This document shows positions 27,570 through 37,205 of a stretch of DNA of 64,000 nucleotides, one piece after another. Source of the DNA: Stutzerimonas stutzeri. Lineage in GTDB: Bacteria; Pseudomonadota; Gammaproteobacteria; Pseudomonadales; Pseudomonadaceae. The position numbers and the translations under genes were made by a program. The DNA lies in contig NZ_JAMOIE010000018.1 of the NCBI RefSeq assembly GCF_024448935.1, positions 1 through 64,000 of the forward strand. The letters run 5' to 3'. The notes beneath the pieces are model-generated. The model was not told the origin of the DNA, did not search any database, and worked only from the letters and a program-made list of their open reading frames with translations. Each line of letters begins with the position of its first letter. Position 1 is the stretch's first letter.

Positions 27570-28202
27570 ATGAGCAACCGACTGATTTACGTGATGGACC
27601 CGATGTGCTCATGGTGCTGGGGCTTCGCGCCGGTCGTGCAGGCGCTGATCGAACAGGCCCGGGTGCGCGGGGTGGGTTCGGAGCTAGTGGCTGGTGGACT
27701 GCGTCAGGAACGTACCGCGATGGATCAGGCCGCTCGCGATCGCACCGCCTCCTACTGGCATGCGGTTCACGAGGCGAGCGGACAGCCGTTCAACTTCGAG
27801 GCCGGCTTGCCCGGCGGGCTGGTCTACGACACCGAGCCGGCTTGCCGAGCGCTGGTTGCGGCCCGTGACCTCGACAGCCACGCCGCGTGGCGACTCGCCG
27901 GGCTGATCCAGCGGGCCTTCTACGTCGAGGGGCGCAACGTCACGCTGCCGCCGGAGCTTGTCGAACTGGCCGAGACCGCTGGCATTCCGCGTAGCGAGTT
28001 CGCCGACCGCTTCGATTCCCAGGCCGCCCGCGATGCCACCGTTGCGGACTTCGAGTGGTCGCGCAATCTTGGCATCGCGGGATTTCCTACCTTGCTGGCT
28101 GAACACGGCGGCCAGCTGGCACTGGTGACGAACGGATTCCAACCGCTCGAAGCCCTGTCACCGCTGCTGGCGCGCTGGCTGGATCACAATATCGATGCCT
28201 GA
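27570..28202 (+). CDS. DsbA family protein (FrnE-like thioredoxin fold)
   Basis: A 210-residue DsbA-like oxidoreductase without a signal peptide, so probably cytoplasmic. The active site is CSWCWGF near residue 12 (C-x-x-C), and the cis-Pro loop is GIAGFPTLLAEHGG (about 170-183). COG3531-type proteins of this kind may act as disulfide isomerases or in glutathione-linked conjugation. GGAG precedes the ATG. Its stop overlaps the ABC transporter start by 8 bases, so the two are translationally coupled. Confidence 0.88.
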   Translation: MSNRLIYVMDPMCSWCWGFAPVVQALIEQARVRGVGSELVAGGLRQERTAMDQAARDRTASYWHAVHEASGQPFNFEAGLPGGLVYDTEPACRALVAARDLDSHAAWRLAGLIQRAFYVEGRNVTLPPELVELAETAGIPRSEFADRFDSQAARDATVADFEWSRNLGIAGFPTLLAEHGGQLALVTNGFQPLEALSPLLARWLDHNIDA

Positions 28203-29973
28203 TCAGCTCAGCTGGGCCGAAATCCGCCGCCTCGCACTTCACCACCGCAAAGCCCTGGTGCTGGCCAATCTGGTCGCGGTGCTGGCCACGCTGTGCAGCG
28301 TGCCGATTCCCTTGTTGTTGCCGTTGCTGGTCGACGAGGTGCTGTTGAAGCAGGGCGACGCCGCGCTTGAGGTCATGAACAACGTTCTTCCGGCGGAGTG
28401 GCAGACCGCCGTCGGCTATATCGGCCTGATGCTTTGCGTAACGCTGTTGCTGCGCGCATCGGCTCTGATTTTCAACGTTCTGCAGGCCCGGCTGTTCGCT
28501 CGACTGTCGAAGGATCTGGTCTATCGCATCCGGGTACGGCTGATCGAGCGGCTCAAGCGTATTGCGCTGAGCGAATACGAAAGCCTGGGTGGAGGGACGG
28601 TTGCGGCCCATCTGGTCACCGATCTCGAGACTATCGATAAATTCATCGGCGAGACCCTCAGCCGGCTGTTGGTCGCCGTGTTGTCCATTGCCGGTACGGC
28701 GGCGATCCTGCTGTGGATGCATTGGCAGCTGGCGCTGTTGATCCTGCTGTTCAATCCTCTGGTGATCTACGCCACGGTGCAGCTGGGCAAGCGCGTCAAG
28801 CACCTGAAGAAGCTGGAGAACGACAGCACGTCGTTATTCACCCAGGCGCTCACCGAAACGCTGGATGCGATCCAGGAAGTGCGCGCCGGCAACCGCCAGG
28901 GTTTCTTTCTCGGACGCCTCGGCCTGCGCGCGCGGGAAGTGCGTGATTTTGCGGTGGCCTCGCAGTGGAAGACAGACGCCTCCAACCGCGCCAGTGGCCT
29001 GCTGTTCCAGTTCGGTATCGACATCTTCCGTGCCGCGGCCATGCTCGCGGTGCTGTTTTCCGACCTGTCCATCGGACAGATGCTCGCGGTGTTCAGCTAC
29101 CTGTGGTTCATGATCGGCCCGGTGGAGCAGCTGCTCAATCTGCAGTACGCCTTTTACGCGGCGGGCGGTGCGCTAAGCCGCATCAACCAGCTGCTGGCGC
29201 GTGCCGACGAGCCGCAGTATCCCGGTGGTCAGGATCCGTTCGTTGGCCGCGATACCGTCGCCATCGAGGTCCAGGGGCTGCGCTTCTCCTATCAGGATGA
29301 GCCGGTGCTGGAAGGGCTGGATCTGTCCATCGCGGCGGGTGAGAAAGTAGCCATCGTCGGTGCCAGCGGCGGCGGCAAAAGCACCCTGGTGCAGTTGCTG
29401 CTGGGCCTCTATCAGCCCCAGGCCGGGCATATCCGGTTCGCCGGGATCGAGGTGCAGGACATTGGTCTGGCTACGGTTCGCGACAACGTCGCCGTGGTGC
29501 TGCAGCATCCGGCCCTGTTCAACGACACGGTGCGCGCCAATCTGCTGATGGGTCGCGAGCGGGACGATCAGGCATGCTGGCATGCGCTGGAAATCGCTCA
29601 GTTGGCCGATACGATCCGGCAGCTGCCAGCCGGGCTGGAGAGCATTGTTGGCCGTTCCGGCGTGCGCCTCTCAGGAGGACAGCGACAACGACTGGCGGTG
29701 GCGCGCATGGTGCTGGCCGAGCCCAAAGTGGTCATCCTCGATGAGGCTACGTCGGCGCTGGATGCCGCCACCGAGTATGCCTTGCATCAGGGGCTCAACC
29801 GTTTCCTGCGAGGGCGCACGACACTGATCATCGCTCACCGTTTGTCGGCGGTGAAACAGGCCGACCGGGTACTGGTATTCGATGGTGGGCGGATCGCGGA
29901 GGAAGGAGATCACCAGCAACTAATCGCCGAGGGTGGCCTGTACGCCCGGCTGTACGGGCACCTGCAGCACTGA
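28195..29973 (+). CDS. ABC exporter, fused membrane and ATPase domains
   Basis: A 592-residue type IV (MsbA-like) half-transporter. Six membrane helices fill about residues 15-310. The nucleotide-binding domain has Walker A GASGGGKSTLVQLLLG (about 385-400), signature LSGGQRQRLAVARMVL and Walker B KVVILDEATSALDA (about 510-523), followed by the H-loop IIAHRLSAV. It functions as a dimer and exports a hydrophobic or lipid-like substrate that cannot be named from sequence. It is coupled to the DsbA-like gene. Confidence 0.92.
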   Translation: MPDQLSWAEIRRLALHHRKALVLANLVAVLATLCSVPIPLLLPLLVDEVLLKQGDAALEVMNNVLPAEWQTAVGYIGLMLCVTLLLRASALIFNVLQARLFARLSKDLVYRIRVRLIERLKRIALSEYESLGGGTVAAHLVTDLETIDKFIGETLSRLLVAVLSIAGTAAILLWMHWQLALLILLFNPLVIYATVQLGKRVKHLKKLENDSTSLFTQALTETLDAIQEVRAGNRQGFFLGRLGLRAREVRDFAVASQWKTDASNRASGLLFQFGIDIFRAAAMLAVLFSDLSIGQMLAVFSYLWFMIGPVEQLLNLQYAFYAAGGALSRINQLLARADEPQYPGGQDPFVGRDTVAIEVQGLRFSYQDEPVLEGLDLSIAAGEKVAIVGASGGGKSTLVQLLLGLYQPQAGHIRFAGIEVQDIGLATVRDNVAVVLQHPALFNDTVRANLLMGRERDDQACWHALEIAQLADTIRQLPAGLESIVGRSGVRLSGGQRQRLAVARMVLAEPKVVILDEATSALDAATEYALHQGLNRFLRGRTTLIIAHRLSAVKQADRVLVFDGGRIAEEGDHQQLIAEGGLYARLYGHLQH

Positions 29974-30049
29974 GCGGGACGGGTGCCATAAAAGGCGATG
30001 TCCCCGTTGCGGGTTTCTGGGTTTGGACAGCCCGATGGGGCATGTGCCG

Positions 30050-30134
30050 GTAGGTTGGCGCTGAGCGCAGCGAAGCCCAACTGGAATCGGCACGAACGTG
30101 TTGGGCTTCGTCGCTCCGCTCCTCAACCCAACCT
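30050..30134. repeat. Long imperfect inverted repeat (TTGGGCTTCG type)
   Basis: AGGTTGG and GCGAAGCCCAAC on the left pair with GTTGGGCTTCG and CCAACCT on the right around a central CGGCACGAACGTG segment. This is an intergenic REP-like element. The remaining part of the 29974-30279 gap holds only the TorF terminator. Confidence 0.6.
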
Positions 30135-30201
30135 TCGCTTCTCAGGCTATGCGCCCCGAGCCAACCTGCAACCTTATGCAACGGCAAGCGAGACGTGGCC
30201 T

Positions 30202-30228
30202 AAAAAAACCGCCCCGCTGGAGCGGCTC
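30202..30228 (-). terminator. Probable terminator of the TorF porin gene
   Basis: On the minus strand, AGCCGC pairs with GCGGTT across a 9-base loop and is followed directly by a run of T (complement of AAAAAAA at 30203-30209), about 50 bases past the stop codon. Confidence 0.6.
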
Positions 30229-30279
30229 AAAACCAAAGGTTTGCATGGTCCGGCCGTCTCGCGGCGGCCGGCCACCCGG

Positions 30280-31002
30280 TCAGAAGGACTTGGAAACCGC
30301 GACGGTCAGGTTGGAGTCGCAGTAGTCGTCCTTGCCATAGGTGGCTTCGCAGTTCTCCGAAGAAATGTCAGTGTCGGTGTAGGCCAGTGTCACGTCCAGG
30401 CCGAAGAGGGTCTTGCCCACGCCGACGGCCCAGTCGTTGTAGTCCTCGCCACCGGCCTTGGCATCGGTGTAGCCGTAGCTGGCGAACAGGGTCGTTTCGT
30501 AGGGCAACTCGTATTCGTAGCCGGCCCAGGTGTAGGACGGATGCACGCCGGTCTCGACGCCGTACTTGTAGCCCAGGGTGAAGCCGTAGGCGGTGATGCT
30601 CGGGATGATTTCGTAGCCGTTCCACTCGCTGGCCTGCGGGTAGGCGTACTTGGCCAGCTGCAGGTCGGCGGAGATGTCATCGGTGAAGCCATAGCCGTAG
30701 CCGACGTAGTAGTCGACTTCGATGTCGGCGCCGCTGGTGTTGCCCGGGAAAGCCGCATCGTCGACGTTCGAGGCCCAGATCCCGGCATACAGACCGCTTT
30801 CGTGTGCGACGTCCAGGCTGCCTTGGATAGCGGTTTCGCCGGCGGTCTGCGATTGGCCGCGCCAGATGTAATCGCTGGCCAGAGTGGCGGTCATGCTGAC
30901 GTCGAAATCGCCGAGTGGAGAGGGCACCGTCTCGCTGACGGCCAAGGCGCTGAAGCCCATTGCGGACGCTGCGGTAACTGCCACTGTGAGTTTTTTGAAC
31001 AT
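30280..31002 (-). CDS. TorF family putative outer-membrane porin
   Basis: A 240-residue outer-membrane beta-barrel. A signal peptide (MFKKLTVAVTAASAMGFSAL, cleavage near AVSE) is followed by alternating beta strands rich in Tyr/Gly, for example ASDYIWRGQSQT at the start of the barrel, VDYYVGYGYGF, and a C-terminal phenylalanine (AVSKSF) required by the BAM machinery. TorF/TIGR02001 proteins are gammaproteobacterial porin-like proteins of uncertain substrate. GGGAG at 7 bases fixes the start at 31002, removing 20 spurious residues. It faces the chemoreceptor gene. Confidence 0.88.
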   Translation of the reverse strand: MFKKLTVAVTAASAMGFSALAVSETVPSPLGDFDVSMTATLASDYIWRGQSQTAGETAIQGSLDVAHESGLYAGIWASNVDDAAFPGNTSGADIEVDYYVGYGYGFTDDISADLQLAKYAYPQASEWNGYEIIPSITAYGFTLGYKYGVETGVHPSYTWAGYEYELPYETTLFASYGYTDAKAGGEDYNDWAVGVGKTLFGLDVTLAYTDTDISSENCEATYGKDDYCDSNLTVAVSKSF

Positions 31003-31100
31003 GTTTTGACTCCCTGTGTCGGTACGCGAGGGTGGGCCCTCGTCCTGGAAACCTGATTGCAAGTAATCAGGGTGAGGCTCTCAAAGCAGGATGCTTGCCA

Positions 31101-31122
31101 ATTCATAAAATTATTTATGAAT
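31101..31122. promoter_or_regulatory. Perfect dyad ATTCATAAA-N4-TTTATGAAT
   Basis: Two 9-base arms (31101-31109, 31114-31122) around ATTA form an AT-rich dyad in the 335-base region between the divergent TorF and chemoreceptor genes, about 100 bases upstream of the porin start. It could be an operator controlling either gene. The rest of the region is AT-richer than its surroundings and probably holds both promoters; no gene is seen. Confidence 0.5.
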
Positions 31123-31337
31123 CATAAAGATACTGTTGTTTTTTTGTGTGCTGCAGAAGCATCGCTGCGCTGCGCTGGGGCGCTTTGCCGGCATCCGAAA
31201 GAGACTGCACCGCTTCGATGCATCGGGTATGTCCAGGTCGTTAGCCTTAAGGCGCCAAAAAATCCTGATCAATTACTCAACTATTAGTAATCTTTGCCGA
31301 CTCACCTGGGGTGCCCTTGATTTGTGGAATGTTTTCG

Positions 31338-33290
31338 ATGGAATTAGTGCTGAATTTTTTTACCAACATCCCGGTCGGCAAGAAGCTGATCTACGGCTTT
31401 GGCGTAGTACTGCTGCTGACCCTGGGCGTGGCCGGTACCGGCTTTATCACCGTCGACGAAATCCTCGGGCGGGCGAGCCAGATGAATCAGCTGTTACGCA
31501 TCAACGCTGCGATTCTCGAGGTTCGCGGCCTGGAGCGCGAATTTGCGCTGACTCGCAGCGACGAATCCGCCGCGGCCTTGCGCAGCACCCTGGCCAGGCT
31601 CAATCAGGAGCTGGACGCACTCGCGCAAAGCGCGTCTGAAGCAGACCAGCAGAAGCTGCAGCAGATTCGCAGCGATGCGGCCATCTATGCCGACAACTTC
31701 ACTCAATACGGTCAGCTGATCGGCAAGAGTGTGGCGCTTCGCGAGCGCATGACCGATGCCGCACAAAAAAGCCGTGAAGAGTTCGAGTACATCGAACTGG
31801 ACATGTACGATGCCGTGCGCGTATTGCGGCTGGAAGGTGACCACTTGAAGGGCAGCGACCCGCTGACCATCGCCGAAGCAGCGTCCGGGCTGACCAAGCG
31901 CATCCTCGATTTGCGTACCTTCGAAAGCATGTTCATCGCCAATAGCGCGCAAGCCGTGGTGGACAGCTGGAACGAGTCCTATGCGGACGTGACCACCATC
32001 GGCAGCAGTCTGAAAACCTGGCTCGACGACGAGCAGAAAGCCACCATGGATGGTGCGCTCACCGCTCTGGCGGCCTATCAGCAGGCGTTTGGTGAGTTCC
32101 GCAGCAACCGCGCCGAGCGCATCGCGCTCGAACAAGCGATGGTGGACCAGGCTCAGCGCATCCTGGACACTGCCGATCAGGCTTTGGCGGGTGCCACCGA
32201 GGCCATGCAGGAGCATCACCGCAGCGCCTACACCTGGCTCGGAATCATCAGCGTTCTGGCCGTGGTAATTGGCCTGGTGGCCGCGATGGCGATCTCCCGC
32301 ATGATCGTCTTACCGCTGCGCTACACCGTACAACTGGCGCAGCGCGTGGCCGACGGTGACCTGACCCAGTCGCAGAAAGTGACCCGTCGCGACGAACTCG
32401 GCCAGCTGCAGAAAGCGATGTCCGACATGACCGAGAGCCTGCGCAGCTTGATCGGCCGCATCGGTGGTGGCGTCGGTCAGATTGCTACCGCCGCGGAGCA
32501 GCTGTCCGCGGTGACGGCGCAGACCAGTGCCGGGGTGCAGAAGCAGCGGGAGGAAACCGATCAGGTCGCTACCGCCATGCACGAGATGGCAGCCACCGTT
32601 CAAGACGTCGCACAAAATGCGGAGCAGGCATCGCATGCAGCCCGCGAGGCCGACCAGCAGGCGCGTCAGGGCGATCTCGTCGTCAAGGATGCCATTGTCC
32701 AGATCGGCAGCTTGTCTGGCGAGGTCGAGCATTCCGCTCATGCCATCGAAGAGTTGAATACCGAAAGCGGTCGTATCGGCACCGTGTTGGAAGTGATTCG
32801 TGCGGTGGCTGAACAGACCAACCTGCTCGCACTCAACGCGGCGATCGAAGCCGCCCGCGCCGGTGAACAGGGCCGCGGTTTCGCCGTGGTGGCTGACGAG
32901 GTCCGCGCCCTGGCTCGCCGCACGCACGACTCCACCGAGGAAATCGAAGGCCTGATCGCCAACCTGCAGCGCGTAGCGCAAAAGGCCGTTGAGCAAATGC
33001 AGACCAGCCGTAACCTGACCCAATGCACCGTCGACCTGGCCAGCGAAGCAGGCATCGCGCTCGGCCGCATCACCGAGTCGGTTTCGACCATCGAGCAGAT
33101 GAACCAGCAGATCGCGGCGGCAGCTGAGCAGCAGAGCGCCGTCGCTGAGAACATCTCCGAGAGCGTGACCCGTGTTCGCGACATTGGCGAGCAAAGCGCC
33201 AGCGGCAGCGAGCAGACCGCCGCGGCCAGTGCCGAGCTGGCGCGCCTGGGCGTCGAGCTGCAAGGGCTGGTGGCGCGCTTCCGCACCTGA
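31338..33290 (+). CDS. Methyl-accepting chemotaxis protein, HBM-like sensor domain
   Basis: A 650-residue transmembrane chemoreceptor. Membrane helix 1 (about residues 18-38) and helix 2 (about 297-320, [20 protein letters not shown]) enclose a purely helical periplasmic domain of about 255 residues, the size of the helical bimodular (HBM) family that binds organic acids such as TCA intermediates. HAMP follows ([20 protein letters not shown]). The signalling tip [20 protein letters not shown] is canonical. No pentapeptide tether at the C-terminus. The Met at 31338 begins the usual short cytoplasmic leader and is chosen over 31311. A terminator follows. Confidence 0.9.
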   Translation: MELVLNFFTNIPVGKKLIYGFGVVLLLTLGVAGTGFITVDEILGRASQMNQLLRINAAILEVRGLEREFALTRSDESAAALRSTLARLNQELDALAQSASEADQQKLQQIRSDAAIYADNFTQYGQLIGKSVALRERMTDAAQKSREEFEYIELDMYDAVRVLRLEGDHLKGSDPLTIAEAASGLTKRILDLRTFESMFIANSAQAVVDSWNESYADVTTIGSSLKTWLDDEQKATMDGALTALAAYQQAFGEFRSNRAERIALEQAMVDQAQRILDTADQALAGATEAMQEHHRSAYTWLGIISVLAVVIGLVAAMAISRMIVLPLRYTVQLAQRVADGDLTQSQKVTRRDELGQLQKAMSDMTESLRSLIGRIGGGVGQIATAAEQLSAVTAQTSAGVQKQREETDQVATAMHEMAATVQDVAQNAEQASHAAREADQQARQGDLVVKDAIVQIGSLSGEVEHSAHAIEELNTESGRIGTVLEVIRAVAEQTNLLALNAAIEAARAGEQGRGFAVVADEVRALARRTHDSTEEIEGLIANLQRVAQKAVEQMQTSRNLTQCTVDLASEAGIALGRITESVSTIEQMNQQIAAAAEQQSAVAENISESVTRVRDIGEQSASGSEQTAAASAELARLGVELQGLVARFRT

Positions 33291-33310
33291 GTTTTTCTCT
33301 GCAACCCCAC

Positions 33311-33336
33311 AGCCCCGGTTCTTGCCGGGGCTTTGT
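33311..33336 (+). terminator. Terminator after the chemoreceptor gene
   Basis: AGCCCCGG-TTCTTG-CCGGGGCT followed by TTGTCGTTT, 20 bases after the stop. Confidence 0.8.
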
Positions 33337-33383
33337 CGTTTATGGCGCTGAACCCGGCGAGACTCCACCTATCCAGAAAAGCT

Positions 33384-33468
33384 GACGCGGCTGCATGCTC
33401 GGGAGAAAAAGGCCAACTGGCGCCGCATCTACGATCTGTGGGGCGACGCGGGTGCATGCTCGGGAGAA
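33384..33468. repeat. Two 24-base direct copies (one mismatch)
   Basis: The sequence from GACGCGG through TGCATGCTCGGGAGAA occurs at 33384-33407 and again at 33445-33468, with one base differing, offset by 61 bases. It lies just upstream of the permease remnant. Confidence 0.6.
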
Positions 33469-33522
33469 GAAGATGAACGCCTTGTCGCTCGCCGGTTTCT
33501 GCCTGCAAATCGAGGCTGGCCG

Positions 33523-33870
33523 ATGATAAAACCAACCTGTTCGCTGCGGGGCGAGTCCCGGCTGAAGCAAGCGATCACTGGCCCAGCGCTGTTTCTGTTC
33601 ATCCTCGGTGACGTGCTGGATGCCGGCGTGTATGCGCTGGTCGGCAAGATTGCGGGTGAAGCGGGCAGGGCAGTCTGGGTGCCGCTGCTGGTCGCGCCGC
33701 ATTGTCGCACGCCGACCCTTCTGCCTGTCCTGGCGATGATCTCCTGTCTGCTGCTGTCCCAGCAAGGCGCCGGCACCTGGTTGCGTGCCGGGTTGTTGAT
33801 GGCGCTGGGTGCCTTGCTCTATGGAATCGGGCATTGGCGCAAAGGGCGCGCGACGGTTAGCGTCGATTGA
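33523..33870 (+). pseudogene. Amino-acid permease (APC) with the middle deleted
   Basis: The 115-residue frame begins like an APC permease: LKQAITGPALFLFILGDVLD then AGVYALVGKIAGEAG, the first membrane helix with its substrate-binding glycine segment. At about residue 58 it jumps to a C-terminal end (TLLPVLAMISCLLLSQQGAG, then LRAGLLMALGALLYGIGHW). About 320 residues (most of the 12 helices) are gone but the reading frame stays open. An intact member has about 440 residues. It could still make a small membrane peptide but not a transporter. Its end overlaps the convergent hydrolase by 14 bases. Confidence 0.75.
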
Positions 33871-34897
33871 GTTCGGCGGCCCATTCAGCCAAGGGCAGCC
33901 CCGGCTGTTGATGCCAGATGCGCCGCCAGATCTGCTTGAGCCGGCTCATATCACCGCGTTCGGCTGGGAGTCGGTCGACAAAAGGGATCAGTCTCCAGTC
34001 AGCGCTGTTTCGCTCGGCCAGGGCGAAGCGGAAGGGGTGGAAGCCGGTCATGCCGAGGCGCAGGTCAGTCACCAACAGCTGCCCCGCCACTTCGTCGTAG
34101 CGCAACACGCCACCGGTGAACCATTGCAATCGGGCATGCTGCGGCGACTCGCGCAGTACCGCGGCAAGCCGTTTGCCACGCGGGATGGCTACCAGTTCGG
34201 GTGGTCGGTCATCGAACCAGCTCACCAGCGCTTCATGGTAGCGATCGTCGCCGATGATGATGACCCGCCATAGCAGGCTGTTGAATGGCGTCGGTGTGCT
34301 GAACAGCTGACTTGCCTGAATGCCTTGCTCCGCCATCACCGTTTCGACGCGCTGCTCGGCCATTTGCTTGCCTGCCAGGGTGAAGCCGAGATACGCCGTC
34401 GACAACGCCAGCGCGACACCCGCCAAGCGGGGGCTGCGACCCTCCAGCCCGGCAATAGCACCGACCAACACCGCCAGCAGCAACGGAATACTGTAGAGCG
34501 GGTCGATGATAAATACGCTGGACCAGGCCACCGGCGGTGTGGTCAGCGGCCAGAATAGCTGGGTGCCATAACTGGTGAAGGCGTCCAACAACACATGCGT
34601 CACCAGCACCAGCCAGACCGTGAGGAACAGGCGCATGCCGCTGTACGCTGGATCAGGTCGTATTCGTCGCGCCAGCCAGGCCAACACAACGGCCAGCGTA
34701 CTGAGAACCAAGAGTGAGTGACTGAAGCCTCGGTGATAGGTCATGTCGGCGATTGCATCACCGTAATCGATGACCACATCAAGGTCGGGCAGGGTGCCGA
34801 GCACTGCACCATAGAGCAGGGCCTTGCGGCCTTGCCAGCGGCCCAGCAGCGATGCCTGAACCGTGGCGCCGAGAAGGGCCTGGGTTATCGAGTCCAT
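33857..34897 (-). CDS. Membrane-bound metal-dependent hydrolase (YdjM/DUF457 family)
   Basis: A 346-residue inner-membrane protein. MDSITQALLGATVQASLLG opens it; DLDVVIDYGDAI and YHRGFSHSLLVLS (about residues 50-62) carry the conserved D and H-x-G-x-x-H-S metal-binding residues of the family. Three or four more hydrophobic segments follow to about residue 180, then a soluble 160-residue domain. Members are called metal-dependent hydrolases, but no reaction is established for this type. It is convergent with the permease remnant and divergent from arfB. Confidence 0.82.
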   Translation of the reverse strand: MDSITQALLGATVQASLLGRWQGRKALLYGAVLGTLPDLDVVIDYGDAIADMTYHRGFSHSLLVLSTLAVVLAWLARRIRPDPAYSGMRLFLTVWLVLVTHVLLDAFTSYGTQLFWPLTTPPVAWSSVFIIDPLYSIPLLLAVLVGAIAGLEGRSPRLAGVALALSTAYLGFTLAGKQMAEQRVETVMAEQGIQASQLFSTPTPFNSLLWRVIIIGDDRYHEALVSWFDDRPPELVAIPRGKRLAAVLRESPQHARLQWFTGGVLRYDEVAGQLLVTDLRLGMTGFHPFRFALAERNSADWRLIPFVDRLPAERGDMSRLKQIWRRIWHQQPGLPLAEWAAELNRR

Positions 34898-35034
34898 GCA
34901 GGGGTTCCATCTGTTTCGAGCGCGCTACGGTAGCCGAACCGGCTGACCCGTAGCGACTCCATACCATATAAAAACGTGTCCGCCACGCTCCTGTTGTGGA
35001 CAATGTCCTTTCCATCCCGATGGTTGAAGGATCG

Positions 35035-35448
35035 ATGCTCGACATATCCAGCAATGTGCAGCTAGCCGACAGCGAAATCGAACTGACCGCCATCCGCGCC
35101 CAGGGTGCCGGTGGGCAGAATGTCAACAAGGTGTCCAGTGCGCTGCACTTGCGCTTCGATATCAACGCGTCGTCATTGCCAGCGTTCTACAAGGAGCGCT
35201 TGCTGGCGCTGCGCGACAGCCGCATCACCAGCGACGGTGTCATCGTGATCAAGGCGCAGCAGTACCGGACCCAGGAGCAGAACCGCGCCGATGCCCTGGA
35301 GCGTCTGGCCGAGATCATCCGTAGCGTGACGAAAGTGGAAAAAGCGCGTCGCCCGACGCGCCCCACGTTGGGCTCGAAAAAGCGGCGCCTGGAAGGCAAG
35401 ACCAAGCGCGGTGCGATCAAGGCTGGGCGTGGCAAAGTGGATTTCTGA
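35035..35448 (+). CDS. arfB: Alternative ribosome-rescue factor ArfB (peptidyl-tRNA hydrolase)
   Basis: A 137-residue release-factor-like hydrolase. The GGQ catalytic loop is in [20 protein letters not shown] (about residues 19-38), and the basic C-terminal tail ([20 protein letters not shown]) enters the empty mRNA channel of stalled ribosomes. It releases nascent chains from non-stop ribosomes. The Met at 35035 (MLDISSNV) matches the family start and has GAAGGA a few bases before it; the earlier Met at 34996 is rejected. Confidence 0.93.
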   Translation: MLDISSNVQLADSEIELTAIRAQGAGGQNVNKVSSALHLRFDINASSLPAFYKERLLALRDSRITSDGVIVIKAQQYRTQEQNRADALERLAEIIRSVTKVEKARRPTRPTLGSKKRRLEGKTKRGAIKAGRGKVDF

Positions 35449-35521
35449 GGCCTGCCAGCGGCACTGCATCGCTGGCAGACACGACTCGCCTGGTTCTGGT
35501 TTGCTCTGCAAGCCTGTAATA

Positions 35522-35563
35522 GCGAGTCGCGAGTCGCGAGTCGCGAGTCGCGAATCGCGGGTC
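35522..35563. repeat. Heptamer tandem array, unit GCGAGTC, six copies
   Basis: Four exact GCGAGTC copies (35522-35549) are followed by GCGAATC and GCGGGTC. The array lies in the gap between the convergent arfB and MFS genes, which holds nothing else. A one-base variant of the same heptamer is arrayed at 56677-56711. Confidence 0.85.
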
Positions 35564-35615
35564 GCCAGGAGCTCAGCGACGTGGTGAGCGCCAGGAGCAG
35601 TCCAACATTGCCCGC

Positions 35616-36926
35616 CTAAGAATGCGTGCCGGTCCGCGGTTCGACGGCGTCTGCTTCGTCGACGGGCTGCAGGCCTTCGTCGAGAATATCCGTCTCGGCG
35701 ATTTCGCCCTCCGGCGTATCAGGCATCAACTCGAGCACGGTATGGCTGGTGCGCAACATCGGTGTGAAATGGCCGTGCGGTTCGGTAACCAGATCGAACA
35801 CCCGGCGCGAGCGGAAGTAGGAATAGATCGCCAGGAACGCCAGGGTCACGGCGAAGAACACCGGCAGGGCCTTGGGTCCGAAAAAACTCATCAAGCCACC
35901 GGCGGCCACCGGGCCGAAGGCAGCGCCGAAGCCGTTGGCCAACAGCAGACCGCTGGAGCCCGACAGGATTTCGTCCGGGTGCAGCTGGTCGACCATTTGC
36001 GCCACGGCAATGGAGTAGATGGAAAACGCCAGACCACCCCAGACGAACATCATCCCCAGCAGTAACGGGCCGGATGTCAGCGGGGTGATCAGGCCGCCAA
36101 GGATCGCAGCGATCGCCACCACCCAAAGCATCACCAGACGGCGGTCATGCTTGTCGGAAAACAGCCCGATCGGCCACTGCAGAACGGCACCTCCGAGAAT
36201 GGTGATACTCATCAGTAGACCTACGCCCGAGGCATCGAAGCCACTTTGCGAGGCGTAAACCGGCGCCAGCCCCCAGAATCCTCCAAGCGTCAGGCCGGAG
36301 ATCCCGGCGGCCATCAGCGGCAGCGGGGCGATTCGAGCCAACTGCAACAGGTCGGTAGCCGGCATGTCGGGCTGTGCGGGCTGTGCCTGGCGTGTCAGGG
36401 TAATCGGCATCAGCGCGGTGCAGATCAGGATTGCGGCCAGCGCAAACAGCGTGAAGTTCATGGGGCTGTCGAGGCTCAGCAATTGCTGAGCGGCCGCCAG
36501 CGAGCCAAGGTTGACGGCCATGTACAGGGCAAACACCTGACCGCGTTTTTCGCCGCTGACCTGGGCGTTGAGCCAGCTCTCGATAACCATGTACAGCGTG
36601 ACCAGGGCCACGCCGTACATCAGGCGCAGCATCAACCACACCCATGGATTCACGATCAGCACGTGAAGCAGCACGGTCACCGAGGCCAGGGCGGCATAGA
36701 AAGCGAAGGTTCGGATATGGCCGATGCGCCGGATAAGCGAAGGCGCCAGCCAGGTGCCGACCAGAAAACCGGCGAAGTAGCCGGACATCAGCAGGCCGAT
36801 CAACCCAGTGGAGTAGCCTTCTTCGATGCCGCGCAGCGTCAGCAGCGTGTTCAGCAATCCATGGCCGAGAAGGAGGAATGCAACGCCGCCCAGCAGCGAG
36901 CTGATGGGGGCTAGTATGGACGTCAT
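35616..36926 (-). CDS. MFS transporter
   Basis: A 436-residue major facilitator carrier with 12 predicted membrane helices; ILAPISSLLGGVAFLLLGHG is helix 1, and MLRLMYGVALVTLYMVIESW (helices 4-5) and LFSDKHDRRLVM (the loop 8-9 G-x-x-x-D-R-x-x-R-like motif) are characteristic of the YcaD-like branch. The last 60 residues are a soluble acidic tail (LMPDTPEGEIAETDILDEG). Substrate unknown. ATG at 36926 is preferred to an upstream TTG. The gene is monocistronic. Confidence 0.88.
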   Translation of the reverse strand: MTSILAPISSLLGGVAFLLLGHGLLNTLLTLRGIEEGYSTGLIGLLMSGYFAGFLVGTWLAPSLIRRIGHIRTFAFYAALASVTVLLHVLIVNPWVWLMLRLMYGVALVTLYMVIESWLNAQVSGEKRGQVFALYMAVNLGSLAAAQQLLSLDSPMNFTLFALAAILICTALMPITLTRQAQPAQPDMPATDLLQLARIAPLPLMAAGISGLTLGGFWGLAPVYASQSGFDASGVGLLMSITILGGAVLQWPIGLFSDKHDRRLVMLWVVAIAAILGGLITPLTSGPLLLGMMFVWGGLAFSIYSIAVAQMVDQLHPDEILSGSSGLLLANGFGAAFGPVAAGGLMSFFGPKALPVFFAVTLAFLAIYSYFRSRRVFDLVTEPHGHFTPMLRTSHTVLELMPDTPEGEIAETDILDEGLQPVDEADAVEPRTGTHS

Positions 36927-37205
36927 CGGCAAACAACCCTAAGCAAGTAAATCCGTGATAGCAGGCTGCCCTACCACGGGCTGCCTGCCGTTATAACTTG
37001 TAAGTACCTAAAATATCGTTAATAAATGATCGCAGACGGGTGCGGTGCATGCAGCTTTGGCAGCATTTTAGCCCGAGGATTCAAAGCGAAGCGCTATTTC
37101 CAGCGACGCACTTGCAACTGCTTGCCTTGGTCCGCTAAGGCTTGCAGCCTGACGGCACAGTGGATCAAGGCTGGCCGGTTCGTATCCGAAGCTTGGCTCA
37201 AATTT

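Noticed and set aside
32310-33368. Long minus-strand frames opposite the chemoreceptor and other large genes
   Set aside because: They are antisense shadows caused by GC-rich third codon positions and match no family.
35522-35563. Iterons of a replication origin
   Set aside because: Seven-base GC-rich units in a convergent gene gap without dnaA/rep genes or AT-rich unwinding DNA.
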